Shown here in pieces: positions 48,320 through 59,024 of a DNA stretch of 64,000 nt. The translations under genes and the position numbers were made by a program. The stretch spans positions 1,612,001-1,676,000 of the forward strand of contig NC_008817.1 in NCBI RefSeq assembly GCF_000015665.1. The letters are read 5' to 3'. How positions within the stretch are numbered: position 1 is the stretch's first letter; each line of letters opens with the position of its first letter. The DNA comes from Prochlorococcus marinus str. MIT 9515 (GTDB taxonomy: Bacteria; Cyanobacteriota; Cyanobacteriia; PCC-6307; Cyanobiaceae). The notes below the pieces were generated by a model, which was not told where the DNA came from, ran no database searches, and saw only the letters and a list, made by a program, of their open reading frames with translations.

Positions 48320-51082
48320 TTACTTTAATAAGTTAAGTTTCTTATTGATTCTTTCAGATTGCAAATTTCCCTCTTTTAACTTAACAAAACATTCATCAAC
48401 AATATCTCTTGGAGCTTTATCAATAAAGTTTTTGTTAGATATTCGCTTATTTAAAGATTCTATTTCAAGATTAACTTTTTTCAAATCATTAGTGAGCCTA
48501 TCCTTCAAAGCCTCTAGATTAACAAAATCATTAAAAGGCAAATAAACCTCTAGATCACCAATAATACCTGAAAAAGACTTGACAAAAGTATTTTTGTCGA
48601 TCTCATTAGATTTACGGAGAACCACTTCAGATGACTTAGTAAAAGTTTTAAGATCTACTAATAGAGTTTTAAGGAAATTAGTTAATTCAACATTATCTGA
48701 AATTAAATAAACAGGAACGAGTTGAGATGGCTTAAGTCCTAATTCCACCCTAAGATTTCTAATCAATCTAATTATTTCAAAGAGCTCTTGAAAAGATTTA
48801 TCTATATGATGATTTATGTGTTTTTTTTCTACAACAGGCCATTGCTGAAGAGATAATAAAGTCTGTTCGGGTTTTAGTTGTAATGCATGCCATAGTTCTT
48901 CAGTAATATGCGGCATAAATGGATGCATCATTACTAAAACATCAGAAAGTACCTTGATTAATATTTTTTCCGATATTTGTCTATTCTGTAATTCCTTATT
49001 ACTGAACTTTTGCTTTGAAAATTCAACATACCAATCACAAAAATCATTCCAAGTAAATTCGTATAATAATTTCGCAGCTTCACCTAATTTGTATTCAATT
49101 AAAAGATTAGATACTTTGGAATTCAATTGATTTAATTTTGATAAAATCCATTTATCAGATAATTGAAAATATTTTTCATCACTCTCGCTTAATAAATAAT
49201 TTTCAGAAAAAGTTTTATTTATCAAAACAAATTTAGTAGCATTCCAAAGTTTATTTGCAAAATTCCTTGATGCTTCAACTGTTGAAGAAGTATCATTTTT
49301 TCGATCAAAATCTAGCCTTATATCCTGTCCAGCTCCAGCGACTTCTCGAATTAAAGCAAACCTCAAAGCATCAGAACCGTATTTATCAATCAAAAGCAAA
49401 GGATCAATACCGTTACCTGCACTTTTACTCATTTTTTTATTATTTTCATCTCGAACTAAACCATGAATATAAACATCCTTGAAAGGTATTTTATTCGTAA
49501 AAGTTTTACCCATCATTGTCATTCTGGCTACCCAAAAGAAAATGATATCGAAACCGGTCACTAAAACGCTATTGGGATACCATTTTTTAAAATCTTCATC
49601 ATTTACGTTAGGCCAACCTAATGTAGAAAAAGGCCATAAACCACTTGAAAACCAGGTATCTAGTACATCTTTATCACGAATAAGTTGAAAATCAGCTCCA
49701 AATTCTTTTGTAGCTTTGTTTAAAGCTTCTTTCTCATTCCTTGCAACAATATATGGAGTATTTTGATCGATTGAATCCTCTGAATGTTTCAAGATATACC
49801 ATGCAGGAATTTGATGTCCCCACCATAATTGCCTACTAATGCACCAATCATTGATATTATCTAACCAATCTTTATAAACTTTCTCCCAGCGATTAGGAAT
49901 AAAAGTAGGCTTTTGAGAATCAAGTTCTTCAAGACAACTTGAAGAAATATTTTCCATTTTTAAAAACCACTGGGTTGACAATAATGGCTCAATTGGCACT
50001 TTCCCCCTTTCGGAAAAAGGTACAGTATTTTTATAGTCTTCTATTTTTGTTAACAAACCTAACAAATCTAATTCCTTTATTATTTGTTTTCTAGCTTCAT
50101 ATCTATCTAAATCCTGAAATTTTCCTGCATTAATATTAAGAGTTCCATCTTTATTCATTATATTTATTTGCTTTAGATTATTTCTTTTGCCCATAGCAAA
50201 ATCGTTAGGATCATGAGCTGGAGTTACCTTTACACAACCTGTACCAAAATCCTTATCAACTTCCATATCAGCAATAATAGGTATTTCCCTATCAACAAAA
50301 GGAACTTTTACTTTTTTTGCAATATACTTTTTATATCTTTCATCATTTGGGTTTACAGCTAAAGCAGTATCTCCCAATAAGGTTTCAGGTCTGGTTGTTG
50401 CGACCTCTAAGTATTCATCTAAAATTTGACCCGCATCAGAAATTAAGGGATATTTAAAATGCCATAAATGTCCATTAACCTCCTGCATTTCAACTTCAAG
50501 ATCACTTACTGCTGATTGAGATGCTGGGCACCAATTAACTAAATATTCACCTCTATAAATAAGTTTTTTATCGTGCAGAATATTAAACGCTTCAATAACT
50601 GCCTCATTTAATTTTTCGTCAAGAGTAAATCTTTCTCTCTCCCAGTCTACAGAATAGCCAATTCTCTTTAATTGAGATACTATTTTACCCCCACTCTGCT
50701 CTTTCCAAATCCAGGCTCTTTTTAAAAAATCTTCTCTTCCAATATCGCCACTATTTTTACCCTCATTTTTTAATTGTTTTTCAAGTATAGTTTGGACGGC
50801 TATTGATGCATGATCAGTTCCTGGTAAGCACAATACATTTTTACCAAGGAGTCTTTGGAAACGAATAATCACATCTATTAACGAACTATTGAAAGCATGT
50901 CCCATGTGTAAAGACCCTGTGACATTGGGAGGAGGAATAACTATACAAAAAGGTTCACCTTTATCTCTCGAATCGGGACTAAATGCTCTTAAACTATCCC
51001 ATTGTTTTTGCCACTTTTTTTCAACCTCTGAGGGTGAATAATTCTTTAATGTAAATTCATCATTCAACTTATTCATTTGCAA
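48320..51082 (-). CDS. valS: Valyl-tRNA synthetase
   Basis: ValS charges tRNA-Val and edits misactivated threonine. Class I motifs are present: PPPNVTGSLHMGHAF (the HIGH-type signature) near residue 50 and KKMSKSAGNGIDP (KMSKS) near residue 554. The editing domain has ATTRPETLLGDTA and the C-terminal coiled-coil arm begins around residue 855 (RLTNDLKKVNLEIESLNKRI). 920 aa is normal. A tRNA-Val gene lies only 0.4 kb away, with the HesB-like gene between them. Confidence 0.98.
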   Translation of the reverse strand: MQMNKLNDEFTLKNYSPSEVEKKWQKQWDSLRAFSPDSRDKGEPFCIVIPPPNVTGSLHMGHAFNSSLIDVIIRFQRLLGKNVLCLPGTDHASIAVQTILEKQLKNEGKNSGDIGREDFLKRAWIWKEQSGGKIVSQLKRIGYSVDWERERFTLDEKLNEAVIEAFNILHDKKLIYRGEYLVNWCPASQSAVSDLEVEMQEVNGHLWHFKYPLISDAGQILDEYLEVATTRPETLLGDTALAVNPNDERYKKYIAKKVKVPFVDREIPIIADMEVDKDFGTGCVKVTPAHDPNDFAMGKRNNLKQINIMNKDGTLNINAGKFQDLDRYEARKQIIKELDLLGLLTKIEDYKNTVPFSERGKVPIEPLLSTQWFLKMENISSSCLEELDSQKPTFIPNRWEKVYKDWLDNINDWCISRQLWWGHQIPAWYILKHSEDSIDQNTPYIVARNEKEALNKATKEFGADFQLIRDKDVLDTWFSSGLWPFSTLGWPNVNDEDFKKWYPNSVLVTGFDIIFFWVARMTMMGKTFTNKIPFKDVYIHGLVRDENNKKMSKSAGNGIDPLLLIDKYGSDALRFALIREVAGAGQDIRLDFDRKNDTSSTVEASRNFANKLWNATKFVLINKTFSENYLLSESDEKYFQLSDKWILSKLNQLNSKVSNLLIEYKLGEAAKLLYEFTWNDFCDWYVEFSKQKFSNKELQNRQISEKILIKVLSDVLVMMHPFMPHITEELWHALQLKPEQTLLSLQQWPVVEKKHINHHIDKSFQELFEIIRLIRNLRVELGLKPSQLVPVYLISDNVELTNFLKTLLVDLKTFTKSSEVVLRKSNEIDKNTFVKSFSGIIGDLEVYLPFNDFVNLEALKDRLTNDLKKVNLEIESLNKRISNKNFIDKAPRDIVDECFVKLKEGNLQSERINKKLNLLK

Positions 51083-51167
51083 TAGTTATTTCATTAGCTT
51101 TTTATTTATTTTATATTGATAGAAGCAAATAATTGAAAAATATCAGTTTGCAAAAATAAAAATTATT

Positions 51168-51506
51168 CTAAATCAATTTAAATCCAGAGCCACAAGAGCA
51201 CCTTTTTGCATTTTCTGGAGTTGAGATAAGAAAACCACCACCACTTAAATCACTGTAATAATCAAGTTTTAAATCTTTTAACAAAGAAAACTTTTTAATA
51301 TCAGCATATAAAGTTATACCCTCGGTTCTAGATATTGGAGAACCATTATTTATTCCTGGTTTCAATTTAATATGCATCCAACCCTCTGAACCTTCATCTT
51401 TAATTAGGTCAATAAACATTTCACCTGGAGAACCCCCAAAGGATGCTTGCCTAGATAGCTCTGATGCAGCACTTTGACTGATTGAAAGATTTACGATCTC
51501 AGTCAT
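51168..51506 (-). CDS. HesB/IscA-like protein lacking the first conserved cysteine
   Basis: A 112-aa member of the A-type Fe-S carrier (HesB/IscA) superfamily. The C-terminal part is canonical: YYSDLSGGGFLISTPENAKRCSCGSGF keeps the CxC pair. The N-terminal cysteine, normally in a GGCSG motif, is replaced: the corresponding segment reads IKDEGSEGWMHIKL. Typical carriers use all three cysteines, so this protein may bind a cluster differently or serve another role. It is monocistronic between tRNA-Val and valS. Confidence 0.82.
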   Translation of the reverse strand: MTEIVNLSISQSAASELSRQASFGGSPGEMFIDLIKDEGSEGWMHIKLKPGINNGSPISRTEGITLYADIKKFSLLKDLKLDYYSDLSGGGFLISTPENAKRCSCGSGFKLI

Positions 51507-51523
51507 TAAAATAAATTAGTCAA

Positions 51524-51595
<72 letters not shown>

Positions 51596-51694
51596 TTATA
51601 ATAATTCATTCTAATAGATGAAGTTGAAATTTTTATAATAAGTATTTAAATATTTCATGATTAAGGCAAAATTAAAAAAATAAAATAAAGATTT

Positions 51695-52549
51695 ATGACC
51701 CCAAACAATTGCAATAACAATCAAAACGATAGAAATTTAAAGGCTTTAGAGAATTTCAAAATTTTAATATCCAATATTAAATTATTAAAAGATAAAACTT
51801 GGGGCTGTCCATGGCAAAAAAAACAGTCACATGAAACTTTGATCCCCTTTTTAAATGAAGAAAGTAATGAATTTATTGATGCAGTATATGAAAAAAACGC
51901 GAATAATATGTGTGAAGAATTAGGAGACCTTTTATTACAAATACTGCTTCATGCTGAAATTGGTTTTGAAGAAAATCAATTTGAATTAAATGATATTATC
52001 AAAAATCTCAATAAAAAAATCATCAATAGACATCCATATATTTTTAAAAAGCAAGAAAAAGTATCTTTAAAAAAATCGCAAGAAATTTGGAGAAATATCA
52101 AAAATTCAGAAAAGAAAGATCACAATAAAGAATCTTCAATTAGTAAACAATTAAATTCGGAAATAAGAAGTTTGCCTGCAACAGTTGGATCAGAAAAAAT
52201 AACAAATACTGTTAAAAAATACGGTTTTAAGTGGGTAAGTAGTAATCAGATTTTTGATAAATTAAGTGAGGAAATATGCGAATTAAAAGAGGCGATACAA
52301 AGCAAAAATTCATCAGATATACAGGATGAATTTGGAGATGTTTACTTTACTTTGATAAATCTTTCAAACTTTTTAAAAATAAATCCAGAATCATCTCTAC
52401 AAAAAACTAATAAAAAATTTTTAAAAAGATTTTCAATAATTGAAGATCTTGCAGGAGATAATATTAAAAAACAAACTCTAAAAGAATTTAAGCGACTTTG
52501 GAAAGTTGCTAAAAAAACATTATTTATAGAAAATCTAAAAAACAAATGA
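51695..52549 (+). CDS. mazG: Nucleoside triphosphate pyrophosphohydrolase MazG
   Basis: MazG hydrolyses NTPs and dNTPs to monophosphates and pyrophosphate, clearing damaged nucleotides and possibly affecting ppGpp levels. The 284-aa protein has two MazG-fold halves. The first has CPWQKKQSHETL, the metal-binding EESNEFIDAV and ELGDLLLQILLHAEI. The second has KLSEEICELKEAI and DEFGDVYFTLINL, each an E-E...E-x-x-D pattern. Cyanophages carry their own mazG, but this is the long bacterial form. It overlaps speE by 4 bases. Confidence 0.94.
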   Translation: MTPNNCNNNQNDRNLKALENFKILISNIKLLKDKTWGCPWQKKQSHETLIPFLNEESNEFIDAVYEKNANNMCEELGDLLLQILLHAEIGFEENQFELNDIIKNLNKKIINRHPYIFKKQEKVSLKKSQEIWRNIKNSEKKDHNKESSISKQLNSEIRSLPATVGSEKITNTVKKYGFKWVSSNQIFDKLSEEICELKEAIQSKNSSDIQDEFGDVYFTLINLSNFLKINPESSLQKTNKKFLKRFSIIEDLAGDNIKKQTLKEFKRLWKVAKKTLFIENLKNK

Positions 52550-53397
52550 AAGATATAACAACGTGGATTGATGAATACCAAAAAGGTTCAAGATTTGGCC
52601 TTAAAGGAAAAGTTTTACTCAAAAAAAATTCTAAATTTCAAGAAATCCTGATCATAGAAAGTGATTATTATGGTAAGGCTTTAATGTTAGATAGATGTTG
52701 GATGACATCAATGAGAGACGAAAAATATTATCATGAATGTTTGGTTCATCCAGCCTTAAGTAGCATAAAAGAGAAATCTCGCATATTAATAATTGGAGGG
52801 GGTGATGGTGGAACCGCAAGAGAATGCTTAAAATATTCTCAAGTAGAAAAAATAGATTTGGTAGAAATTGATGAGGAAGTCATAAAGGCATCTAAAAAAT
52901 TTTTGCAAGAAATTGGAGGTACTGCCTGGATTGATAAAAGATTAACCATACATATTGATGATGGTGTTAAGTGGGTAGAAAAAGCAAAAAATAATTTTTA
53001 TGATTGCATTTTTATAGATTGTTCAGATCCCTCAGAATTTTCTAACTTATTATTTACAGATACTTTTTATAAAGAATGCAAAAGAATACTTACGCAAAAG
53101 GGAATATTAGCTACTCAAAGCGAATCACCTGAATCATTCAAAAATATACATATACATATTTTGAAATCTCTTAAGAAAGTATTTAAATTATCTGAAACTA
53201 TGTACTCATTTGTGCCCATATACCCAAGTGGTATTTGGAGCTGGACATTCGCCTCAAAAGGAGAATTGAATTTATCAACACCATGTTGCAATGAGGTTAC
53301 AACAATAGAAAAGGGATGTGATATTTGGAATTTAAATTTTCAAAATGCGGCATTCAAAATGATGCCAAATAAAATTGTGAAAGAACTAAATTCGTAA
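52546..53397 (+). CDS. speE: Spermidine synthase (polyamine aminopropyltransferase)
   Basis: SpeE transfers aminopropyl from decarboxylated SAM to putrescine. The SAM-site motif GGGDGG (84-89), the YHECLVHPAL segment, DLVEIDEEVI and the gatekeeper region CIFIDCSDPSEF are typical. The 283-aa length is normal. It overlaps mazG by 4 bases and is followed by speB after one base, so polyamine genes are translationally coupled here. Confidence 0.96.
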   Translation: MKDITTWIDEYQKGSRFGLKGKVLLKKNSKFQEILIIESDYYGKALMLDRCWMTSMRDEKYYHECLVHPALSSIKEKSRILIIGGGDGGTARECLKYSQVEKIDLVEIDEEVIKASKKFLQEIGGTAWIDKRLTIHIDDGVKWVEKAKNNFYDCIFIDCSDPSEFSNLLFTDTFYKECKRILTQKGILATQSESPESFKNIHIHILKSLKKVFKLSETMYSFVPIYPSGIWSWTFASKGELNLSTPCCNEVTTIEKGCDIWNLNFQNAAFKMMPNKIVKELNS

Positions 53398-53398
53398 A

Positions 53399-54283
53399 AT
53401 GATAAATAAAAATTTGTTTGATAAAGAAAAAGCAATTTTTATGGGGTCAAAAAGAAATCCTGATAATTGTTCAATTGGAATATTTGGAGTCAATTATGAT
53501 GGGACATGCTCCTATAAGTCAGGAGCTAAATTTGGTCCTAATGCCATAAGGCAAGTTAGTACATGCTTAGAAACATTTTGTCCAAGATTAGAAAAAGATT
53601 TAGAAGATTTTAATTATGTTGATTTTGGCTCGTTAATAATTCATAAAAAGGACTCAAAGTCTGTCATTAAATCAGTCAAATCAGCAACAAATTTTTTAAT
53701 GAGTAAAAGCCTAGCTCCCATTATGCTTGGAGGTGAACACTCTATTACGAGGGGTGCTATTGAGGCATTAGTCAAAAAATATCCAGATTTGATTTTAATT
53801 CAACTAGATGCTCATGCAGATTTAAGAAGTTCATATATGGGAAACGAACATAGTCATGCTTGTACAATGCAAAGATGCTTAGATGTCTTACCTGAAAAAA
53901 AGATTTTGCAAGTAGGGATAAGGAGTGGAACAAAAGAAGAGTTTAAATTTATGAGACATCAAAATCAATTAGTAAGATTCTCCCCAGGCGGGAATACCCA
54001 AGAATTAAAAAAGGCTCTTATTCCTTACTCTAATTCTCCAATATATTTAACAATAGATTTAGATTGGTTTGATCCAAGTTTATTACCTGGCACAGGAACT
54101 CCCGAACCAGGAGGATTTTTTTGGAACGACTTTGAAGCGATTCTCGACACTTTAAAAAACATTAGAATAGTTGCTTCAGATATTGTGGAATTATCTCCAG
54201 ATATTGATAACAGCGGAGTAAGTAGTGTCGTTGCCGCAAAAGTACTAAGGAGCTTAATTATGTCATTAAAAAATATGCAATAA
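53399..54283 (+). CDS. speB: Agmatinase / ureohydrolase
   Basis: A manganese ureohydrolase of 294 aa. All metal ligands are visible: H114 in GGEHS, D137/H139/D141 in DAHAD, and D220/D222 in DLDWFDP. The C-terminal GTGTPEPGG motif is present too. Adjacent to speE, the best assignment is agmatinase, making putrescine from agmatine for spermidine synthesis. Cyanobacterial ureohydrolases of this family have been shown to use other guanidino substrates, so the substrate should be held loosely. Confidence 0.9.
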   Translation: MINKNLFDKEKAIFMGSKRNPDNCSIGIFGVNYDGTCSYKSGAKFGPNAIRQVSTCLETFCPRLEKDLEDFNYVDFGSLIIHKKDSKSVIKSVKSATNFLMSKSLAPIMLGGEHSITRGAIEALVKKYPDLILIQLDAHADLRSSYMGNEHSHACTMQRCLDVLPEKKILQVGIRSGTKEEFKFMRHQNQLVRFSPGGNTQELKKALIPYSNSPIYLTIDLDWFDPSLLPGTGTPEPGGFFWNDFEAILDTLKNIRIVASDIVELSPDIDNSGVSSVVAAKVLRSLIMSLKNMQ

Positions 54284-54333
54284 AAAAATTCTAAACTAAA
54301 GTATAGGAAACTAAAAAAATCGTTTAATATTTC

Positions 54334-55446
54334 ATGGATTTACTTAAAAGTCCACTTTATTCAAAATATATTGAGTCAAATGCAAAGTTAATCAATTTTG
54401 CAGGATGGGAGATGCCCATATCCTTTTCGGGATTAATAAACGAACATGAATCAGTAAGAACATCAGCAGGATTCTTTGATATTTCCCATATGGGTGTAAT
54501 TTCTCTCAGAGGTATTAATCCTAAAGAATATATTCAGAAATTTTTTCCTACTAATTTATACTCCTTTTCAGAAGGTCAAGGGCTTTATACACTAATACTT
54601 AATGAGAAGGGAGGAATAATAGATGACTTAATCATTTATGACCTTGGTCGACAAGAAGGTGATATCTCAGAAATCTTTTTAATAGTAAATGCCAGCAGAT
54701 ACCAAGATGATTTTTTATGGATTAAAAATAATTTAAATACCAACCAAGTTTCTGTATCAAACGCAAAAACAGACAAGGTTCTCTTATCAATACAAGGCAG
54801 AAATTCCTTTACGTTATTTGAAGAATGGATTGGCTCATCGATCTCACATATTCCCTACTTTGGATGTGAATATAAAAATTTTGATCATATTTCGACTGAA
54901 GGAAAATTTTTCTTTTCAAAAACAGGTTACACGGGGGAAAACGGTTTAGAGATACTTTTACCCGCACAATCTGCCATTAATCTGTGGGATTTCTTAGTTT
55001 CAAGGAATATTCAGCCTTGTGGATTGGGTGCTAGAGACACCTTAAGACTTGAGGCTGGAATGCATTTATATGGCCAAGATTTAGATGAAAAAACTACCCC
55101 ATATGAGGCAGGTTTGGGCTGGCTAGTAAATTTAGAGAATAATCATGAATTTTTTGGAAGAGATTTTCTTGAAAAACAATCAAAATTAGGTATTAAAAAA
55201 AAATTAGTTGGTCTAACTATTGAAGGCAGAGCTATTGGAAGAAAAGGGTGCGAAGTATTTAAAGATGAAAAATACATTGGAATTATAACCAGCGGTACTT
55301 GGTCCCCTACTACAGAAAAGGCAATCGCTTTTGCTTATATTCAAAATTCTTACGCTGCTTTGAATAATGTTGTTGAAGTTTTAATCCGAGGCAAAAAATT
55401 CAAGGCGACCATAACGAAAAGAGCTTTTTACAAAAAAGATATTTAA
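54334..55446 (+). CDS. gcvT: Aminomethyltransferase (glycine cleavage T protein)
   Basis: GcvT transfers the methylene unit from the H-protein arm to tetrahydrofolate, releasing ammonia. The 370-aa product has N-terminal [33 protein letters not shown], the folate-site region [33 protein letters not shown] and the C-terminal GYIT-like segment [12 protein letters not shown]. gcvP and gcvH are about 16 kb away on the other strand. The short 50-base leader leaves no space for a glycine riboswitch. Confidence 0.97.
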   Translation: MDLLKSPLYSKYIESNAKLINFAGWEMPISFSGLINEHESVRTSAGFFDISHMGVISLRGINPKEYIQKFFPTNLYSFSEGQGLYTLILNEKGGIIDDLIIYDLGRQEGDISEIFLIVNASRYQDDFLWIKNNLNTNQVSVSNAKTDKVLLSIQGRNSFTLFEEWIGSSISHIPYFGCEYKNFDHISTEGKFFFSKTGYTGENGLEILLPAQSAINLWDFLVSRNIQPCGLGARDTLRLEAGMHLYGQDLDEKTTPYEAGLGWLVNLENNHEFFGRDFLEKQSKLGIKKKLVGLTIEGRAIGRKGCEVFKDEKYIGIITSGTWSPTTEKAIAFAYIQNSYAALNNVVEVLIRGKKFKATITKRAFYKKDI

Positions 55447-55504
55447 CTAAATTTACCCTTTAAGAATTATTATTATAAGTTATTGCTCAATAAGTCATTT
55501 CTAG

Positions 55505-57313
55505 ATGCGAAACAAAATTTGTGAAGAACTCAATAAGTCTGATATTGGGAAAGAAGTTAATTTATGTGGATGGGTAGACCGAAGAAGAGATCATGGTGGA
55601 GTGATTTTTATCGATTTGCGTGATCACAGTGGATTTATGCAAATCACTATTAATCCTGAAGATGGTGAGACTCTTTTTAAACAAGCTGAAATTCTAAGAA
55701 ATGAAACTGTGATAATGGTTAATGGAATTGTTAATGAAAGACCAAAGGATTCAATCAATAAAAATATAATCACTGGGGAGTTAGAACTAAAAGTTCAAGA
55801 TTTACAAATTCTTAATCAAATTAAAAATAATTTACCATTTCCTGTCTCAGTGCATGATTATGAGAATACGAAAGAAGAACTTAGATTAAAATATCGATAT
55901 TTAGATATAAGAAGAGGAAAATTACTCGAAAATTTAAAAACAAGACATAAGATTATTAAAGCAATAAGAAATTATCTTGATAATTCTGGATTTACAGAGG
56001 TTGAAACACCATTACTTACAAAATCGACTCCGGAAGGGGCTAGAGATTTTTTAGTTCCAGCTAGGCTTTCAAATGGTGATTTTTTTGCTTTACCACAATC
56101 TCCTCAATTATTTAAACAACTTTTAATGGTAGGAGGATTAGACAAGTACTATCAAATCGCAAAATGTTTCCGTGATGAAGACCTAAGAGCAGATAGACAA
56201 CCAGAATTTACTCAGCTTGATATTGAAATGAGTTTTGTAAGTGAAGAAGAAATCATTGCTTTTAATGAAAAACTAATAAAACATATATGGAAAAATGTAC
56301 TCAATATAAACTTAAATGAGGATTTCCCAAGAATGTCTTGGCAAGAAGCAATGGACAACTATGGAACAGACAGACCAGATACGAGATATGGAATGTTACT
56401 TAAAAATTTAGGCGAGATACTTGGCAATATTGGTTTTAACATTTTCACCAAAGCAATACAGATGGGGGGAGCAATAAAATCTATAACTATTAAAAATGGC
56501 AATTCAAGTATTAGTAACGTACGTATCAAACCTGGAGGGGATATTTTTAAAGTTGCCCAAGAAGCAGGTGCTGGAGGTTTAGCCTTCATAAGGGTTAAAG
56601 GAGATGAACTTGAAACAATTGGAGCAATAAAAAATAATTTAAACAAAGATCATATTTCTAATATTTTAAAAATTACCGAAGCAGAAGATGGAGATTTAAT
56701 TCTTTTAGGAGCAGGAAGCACAAAAATTGTAAATCAATCACTAGATAGAGTAAGACAATATATTGCAAAAGATTTAAATCTTTTAGAAAATCAAAAAGCG
56801 CAATCGCAATGGAATTTTTTATGGATCACTGACTTTCCTATGTTTGAAATGAATGAAGAAGAAAAAAGGTTTGAAGCTTTACACCATCCTTTTTGTTCTC
56901 CTAAAAATGTAAAGTTTGAAGATAAAAAAGAATTAACAAAAAAAATAGAAACCTCAACTGCATATGCTTATGACTTAGTACTAAATGGATTAGAGTTAGG
57001 AGGAGGTTCATTGCGTATACATCAAGCTGAAATGCAAAAAGAAGTTCTCAGAACAGTTGGATTAACAGATCATCAAATTGATGAGAAATTTGGGTTTTTA
57101 ATTGAAGCTCTTGAAATGGGTGCTCCGCCTCATGGAGGCATCGCCTTTGGATTAGATCGCATAACAATGCTGATTTTGGGAGTAGATTCAATAAGAGAAA
57201 CAATTGCTTTTCCAAAAAATCAACAAGCCAAATGTCTATTAACTAATGCACCTTCAAATGTCTCCAAATCACAATTAAAAGAATTAGATATTGAAATAAC
57301 AATTGATGAATAA
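55505..57313 (+). CDS. aspS: Aspartyl-tRNA synthetase
   Basis: AspS charges tRNA-Asp. The N-terminal OB-fold anticodon domain has [24 protein letters not shown]. Class II motif 2 reads [24 protein letters not shown], and motif 3 is [19 protein letters not shown]-type insertion of bacterial enzymes lies between (about residues 300-410). 602 aa is normal. Whether it also charges tRNA-Asn (non-discriminating type) cannot be decided here. Confidence 0.98.
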   Translation: MRNKICEELNKSDIGKEVNLCGWVDRRRDHGGVIFIDLRDHSGFMQITINPEDGETLFKQAEILRNETVIMVNGIVNERPKDSINKNIITGELELKVQDLQILNQIKNNLPFPVSVHDYENTKEELRLKYRYLDIRRGKLLENLKTRHKIIKAIRNYLDNSGFTEVETPLLTKSTPEGARDFLVPARLSNGDFFALPQSPQLFKQLLMVGGLDKYYQIAKCFRDEDLRADRQPEFTQLDIEMSFVSEEEIIAFNEKLIKHIWKNVLNINLNEDFPRMSWQEAMDNYGTDRPDTRYGMLLKNLGEILGNIGFNIFTKAIQMGGAIKSITIKNGNSSISNVRIKPGGDIFKVAQEAGAGGLAFIRVKGDELETIGAIKNNLNKDHISNILKITEAEDGDLILLGAGSTKIVNQSLDRVRQYIAKDLNLLENQKAQSQWNFLWITDFPMFEMNEEEKRFEALHHPFCSPKNVKFEDKKELTKKIETSTAYAYDLVLNGLELGGGSLRIHQAEMQKEVLRTVGLTDHQIDEKFGFLIEALEMGAPPHGGIAFGLDRITMLILGVDSIRETIAFPKNQQAKCLLTNAPSNVSKSQLKELDIEITIDE

Positions 57314-57387
57314 ACTATTTATGGATGATCAATAATTTTTTTGTTTAAATAAAATATAAGGAGGTTGTGCTTAATTAAAAATATTTA

Positions 57388-58998
57388 ATGTCAAAATTTG
57401 TTTTTGTTACTGGGGGAGTTGTTTCTAGCATTGGTAAAGGTATTGTTGCCGCAAGCTTAGGAAGATTATTAAAGTCAAGAGGATATAGCGTTTCAATACT
57501 CAAATTAGATCCTTATCTCAATGTTGACCCTGGAACAATGAGCCCTTTTCAGCATGGTGAAGTTTTCGTGACAGAAGATGGGGCTGAAACAGATTTAGAT
57601 TTAGGACACTATGAAAGATTTACTGACACTGCAATGACTCGCTTAAATAGTGTCACAACAGGATCTATATATCAAGCAGTCATTAATAAAGAAAGAAGAG
57701 GTAGTTACAATGGGGGCACAGTGCAAGTTATTCCTCACATAACAGGTGAAATAAGAGAAAGGATTCATAGAGTAGCATCTAACAGCAATGCTGATATTGT
57801 TATCACTGAAATTGGTGGAACAGTAGGAGATATTGAATCTCTGCCATTTTTAGAGGCAATAAGAGAATTTAAAAATGACGTTAATAAAAATGATGTTACG
57901 TATATCCATGTAACTTTACTCCCATATATCAAAACTTCAGGTGAAATAAAAACTAAACCTACTCAACATTCTGTTAAAGAATTAAGATCAATCGGCATAC
58001 AACCAGATTTACTTGTATGCAGAAGTGATAAAGAAATTAACGACAGTCTTAAAAGAAAACTTAGTGGTTTCTGCGGAGTTAATCTTAATTGTGTAATTGA
58101 AGCATTGGATGCTGACAGTATTTATTCTGTCCCACTTTCATTAAAAAAAGAGGGTTTATGTAAAGAGACTTTGAGATGTCTAGATCTAGAGGATAAGGAA
58201 TGTGATTTAGAAAGTTGGGAAAAAATAATTCATAATCTTAGAAATCCTGGTAACCCTATAAAAGTTGCTTTAGTTGGAAAATATATAGAACTTGGTGACG
58301 CATATCTTTCAGTAGTGGAAGCATTAAGACATGCTTGCATTGAACAAAAGGCTTTCTTAGATTTGCATTGGGTCAGTGCTGAAATGATCGAAGAGAAATC
58401 AGCCGAAGAGTATTTACATGATGTTGATGCAATTGTTGTACCGGGAGGATTTGGAAATAGAGGAGTAAATGGAAAGATTGCATCAATAAAATTTGCAAGA
58501 GAAAAAAAAATTCCTTTCCTAGGTTTATGTTTAGGTATGCAATGTGCAGTAATAGAGTGGGCCAGAAATGTGGTCCAATTACCGGGCGCATCTAGCTCGG
58601 AATTAGACCCAGAGTCTGAGAATCCTGTTATACATTTATTACCAGAACAAGAAGATATTGTTGATCTAGGAGGCACTATGAGATTAGGAGTTTATCCTTG
58701 CAGACTTCAAAAAAATACAACTGGTAAGGAACTTTATAATGAAGATGTTATATATGAGAGACATAGACATAGATACGAATTTAATAATTTCTACAAACAA
58801 ATTTTTGTAGATTCTGGATACAAAATCAGTGGTACATCACCTGATGGCAGATTAGTAGAGTTGATTGAGTTAGTTAATCATCCATATTTTTTAGCATGCC
58901 AATACCATCCTGAATTCTTATCGAGACCAGGAAAGCCCCATCCTTTATTTAAAGGCTTGATAAAAGCATCTCGAGAAAAATTAGAGCAATCAAAATAA
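57388..58998 (+). CDS. pyrG: CTP synthase
   Basis: PyrG aminates UTP to CTP using glutamine. The synthetase domain starts [17 protein letters not shown] and has [27 protein letters not shown]. The glutaminase domain has the nucleophile Cys near residue 380 in [10 protein letters not shown] and a C-terminal CQYHPEF with the His/Glu pair. 536 aa is normal. A perfect AAGGAGG occurs 23 bases before the ATG, too far to be an ordinary ribosome-binding site; an in-frame stop upstream excludes an earlier start. Confidence 0.98.
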   Translation: MSKFVFVTGGVVSSIGKGIVAASLGRLLKSRGYSVSILKLDPYLNVDPGTMSPFQHGEVFVTEDGAETDLDLGHYERFTDTAMTRLNSVTTGSIYQAVINKERRGSYNGGTVQVIPHITGEIRERIHRVASNSNADIVITEIGGTVGDIESLPFLEAIREFKNDVNKNDVTYIHVTLLPYIKTSGEIKTKPTQHSVKELRSIGIQPDLLVCRSDKEINDSLKRKLSGFCGVNLNCVIEALDADSIYSVPLSLKKEGLCKETLRCLDLEDKECDLESWEKIIHNLRNPGNPIKVALVGKYIELGDAYLSVVEALRHACIEQKAFLDLHWVSAEMIEEKSAEEYLHDVDAIVVPGGFGNRGVNGKIASIKFAREKKIPFLGLCLGMQCAVIEWARNVVQLPGASSSELDPESENPVIHLLPEQEDIVDLGGTMRLGVYPCRLQKNTTGKELYNEDVIYERHRHRYEFNNFYKQIFVDSGYKISGTSPDGRLVELIELVNHPYFLACQYHPEFLSRPGKPHPLFKGLIKASREKLEQSK

Positions 58999-59024
58999 TA
59001 TTATTTATTTTTTTGCATTAAATA

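Noticed and set aside
54284-54333. Glycine riboswitch ahead of gcvT.
   Set aside because: The spacer is only 50 bases, AT-rich and unstructured, too short for a glycine aptamer.
58230-58676. 148-codon minus-strand ORF inside pyrG.
   Set aside because: It is antisense to the CTP synthase glutaminase domain; the Cys/Ser/Pro-rich composition is typical of a shadow frame.
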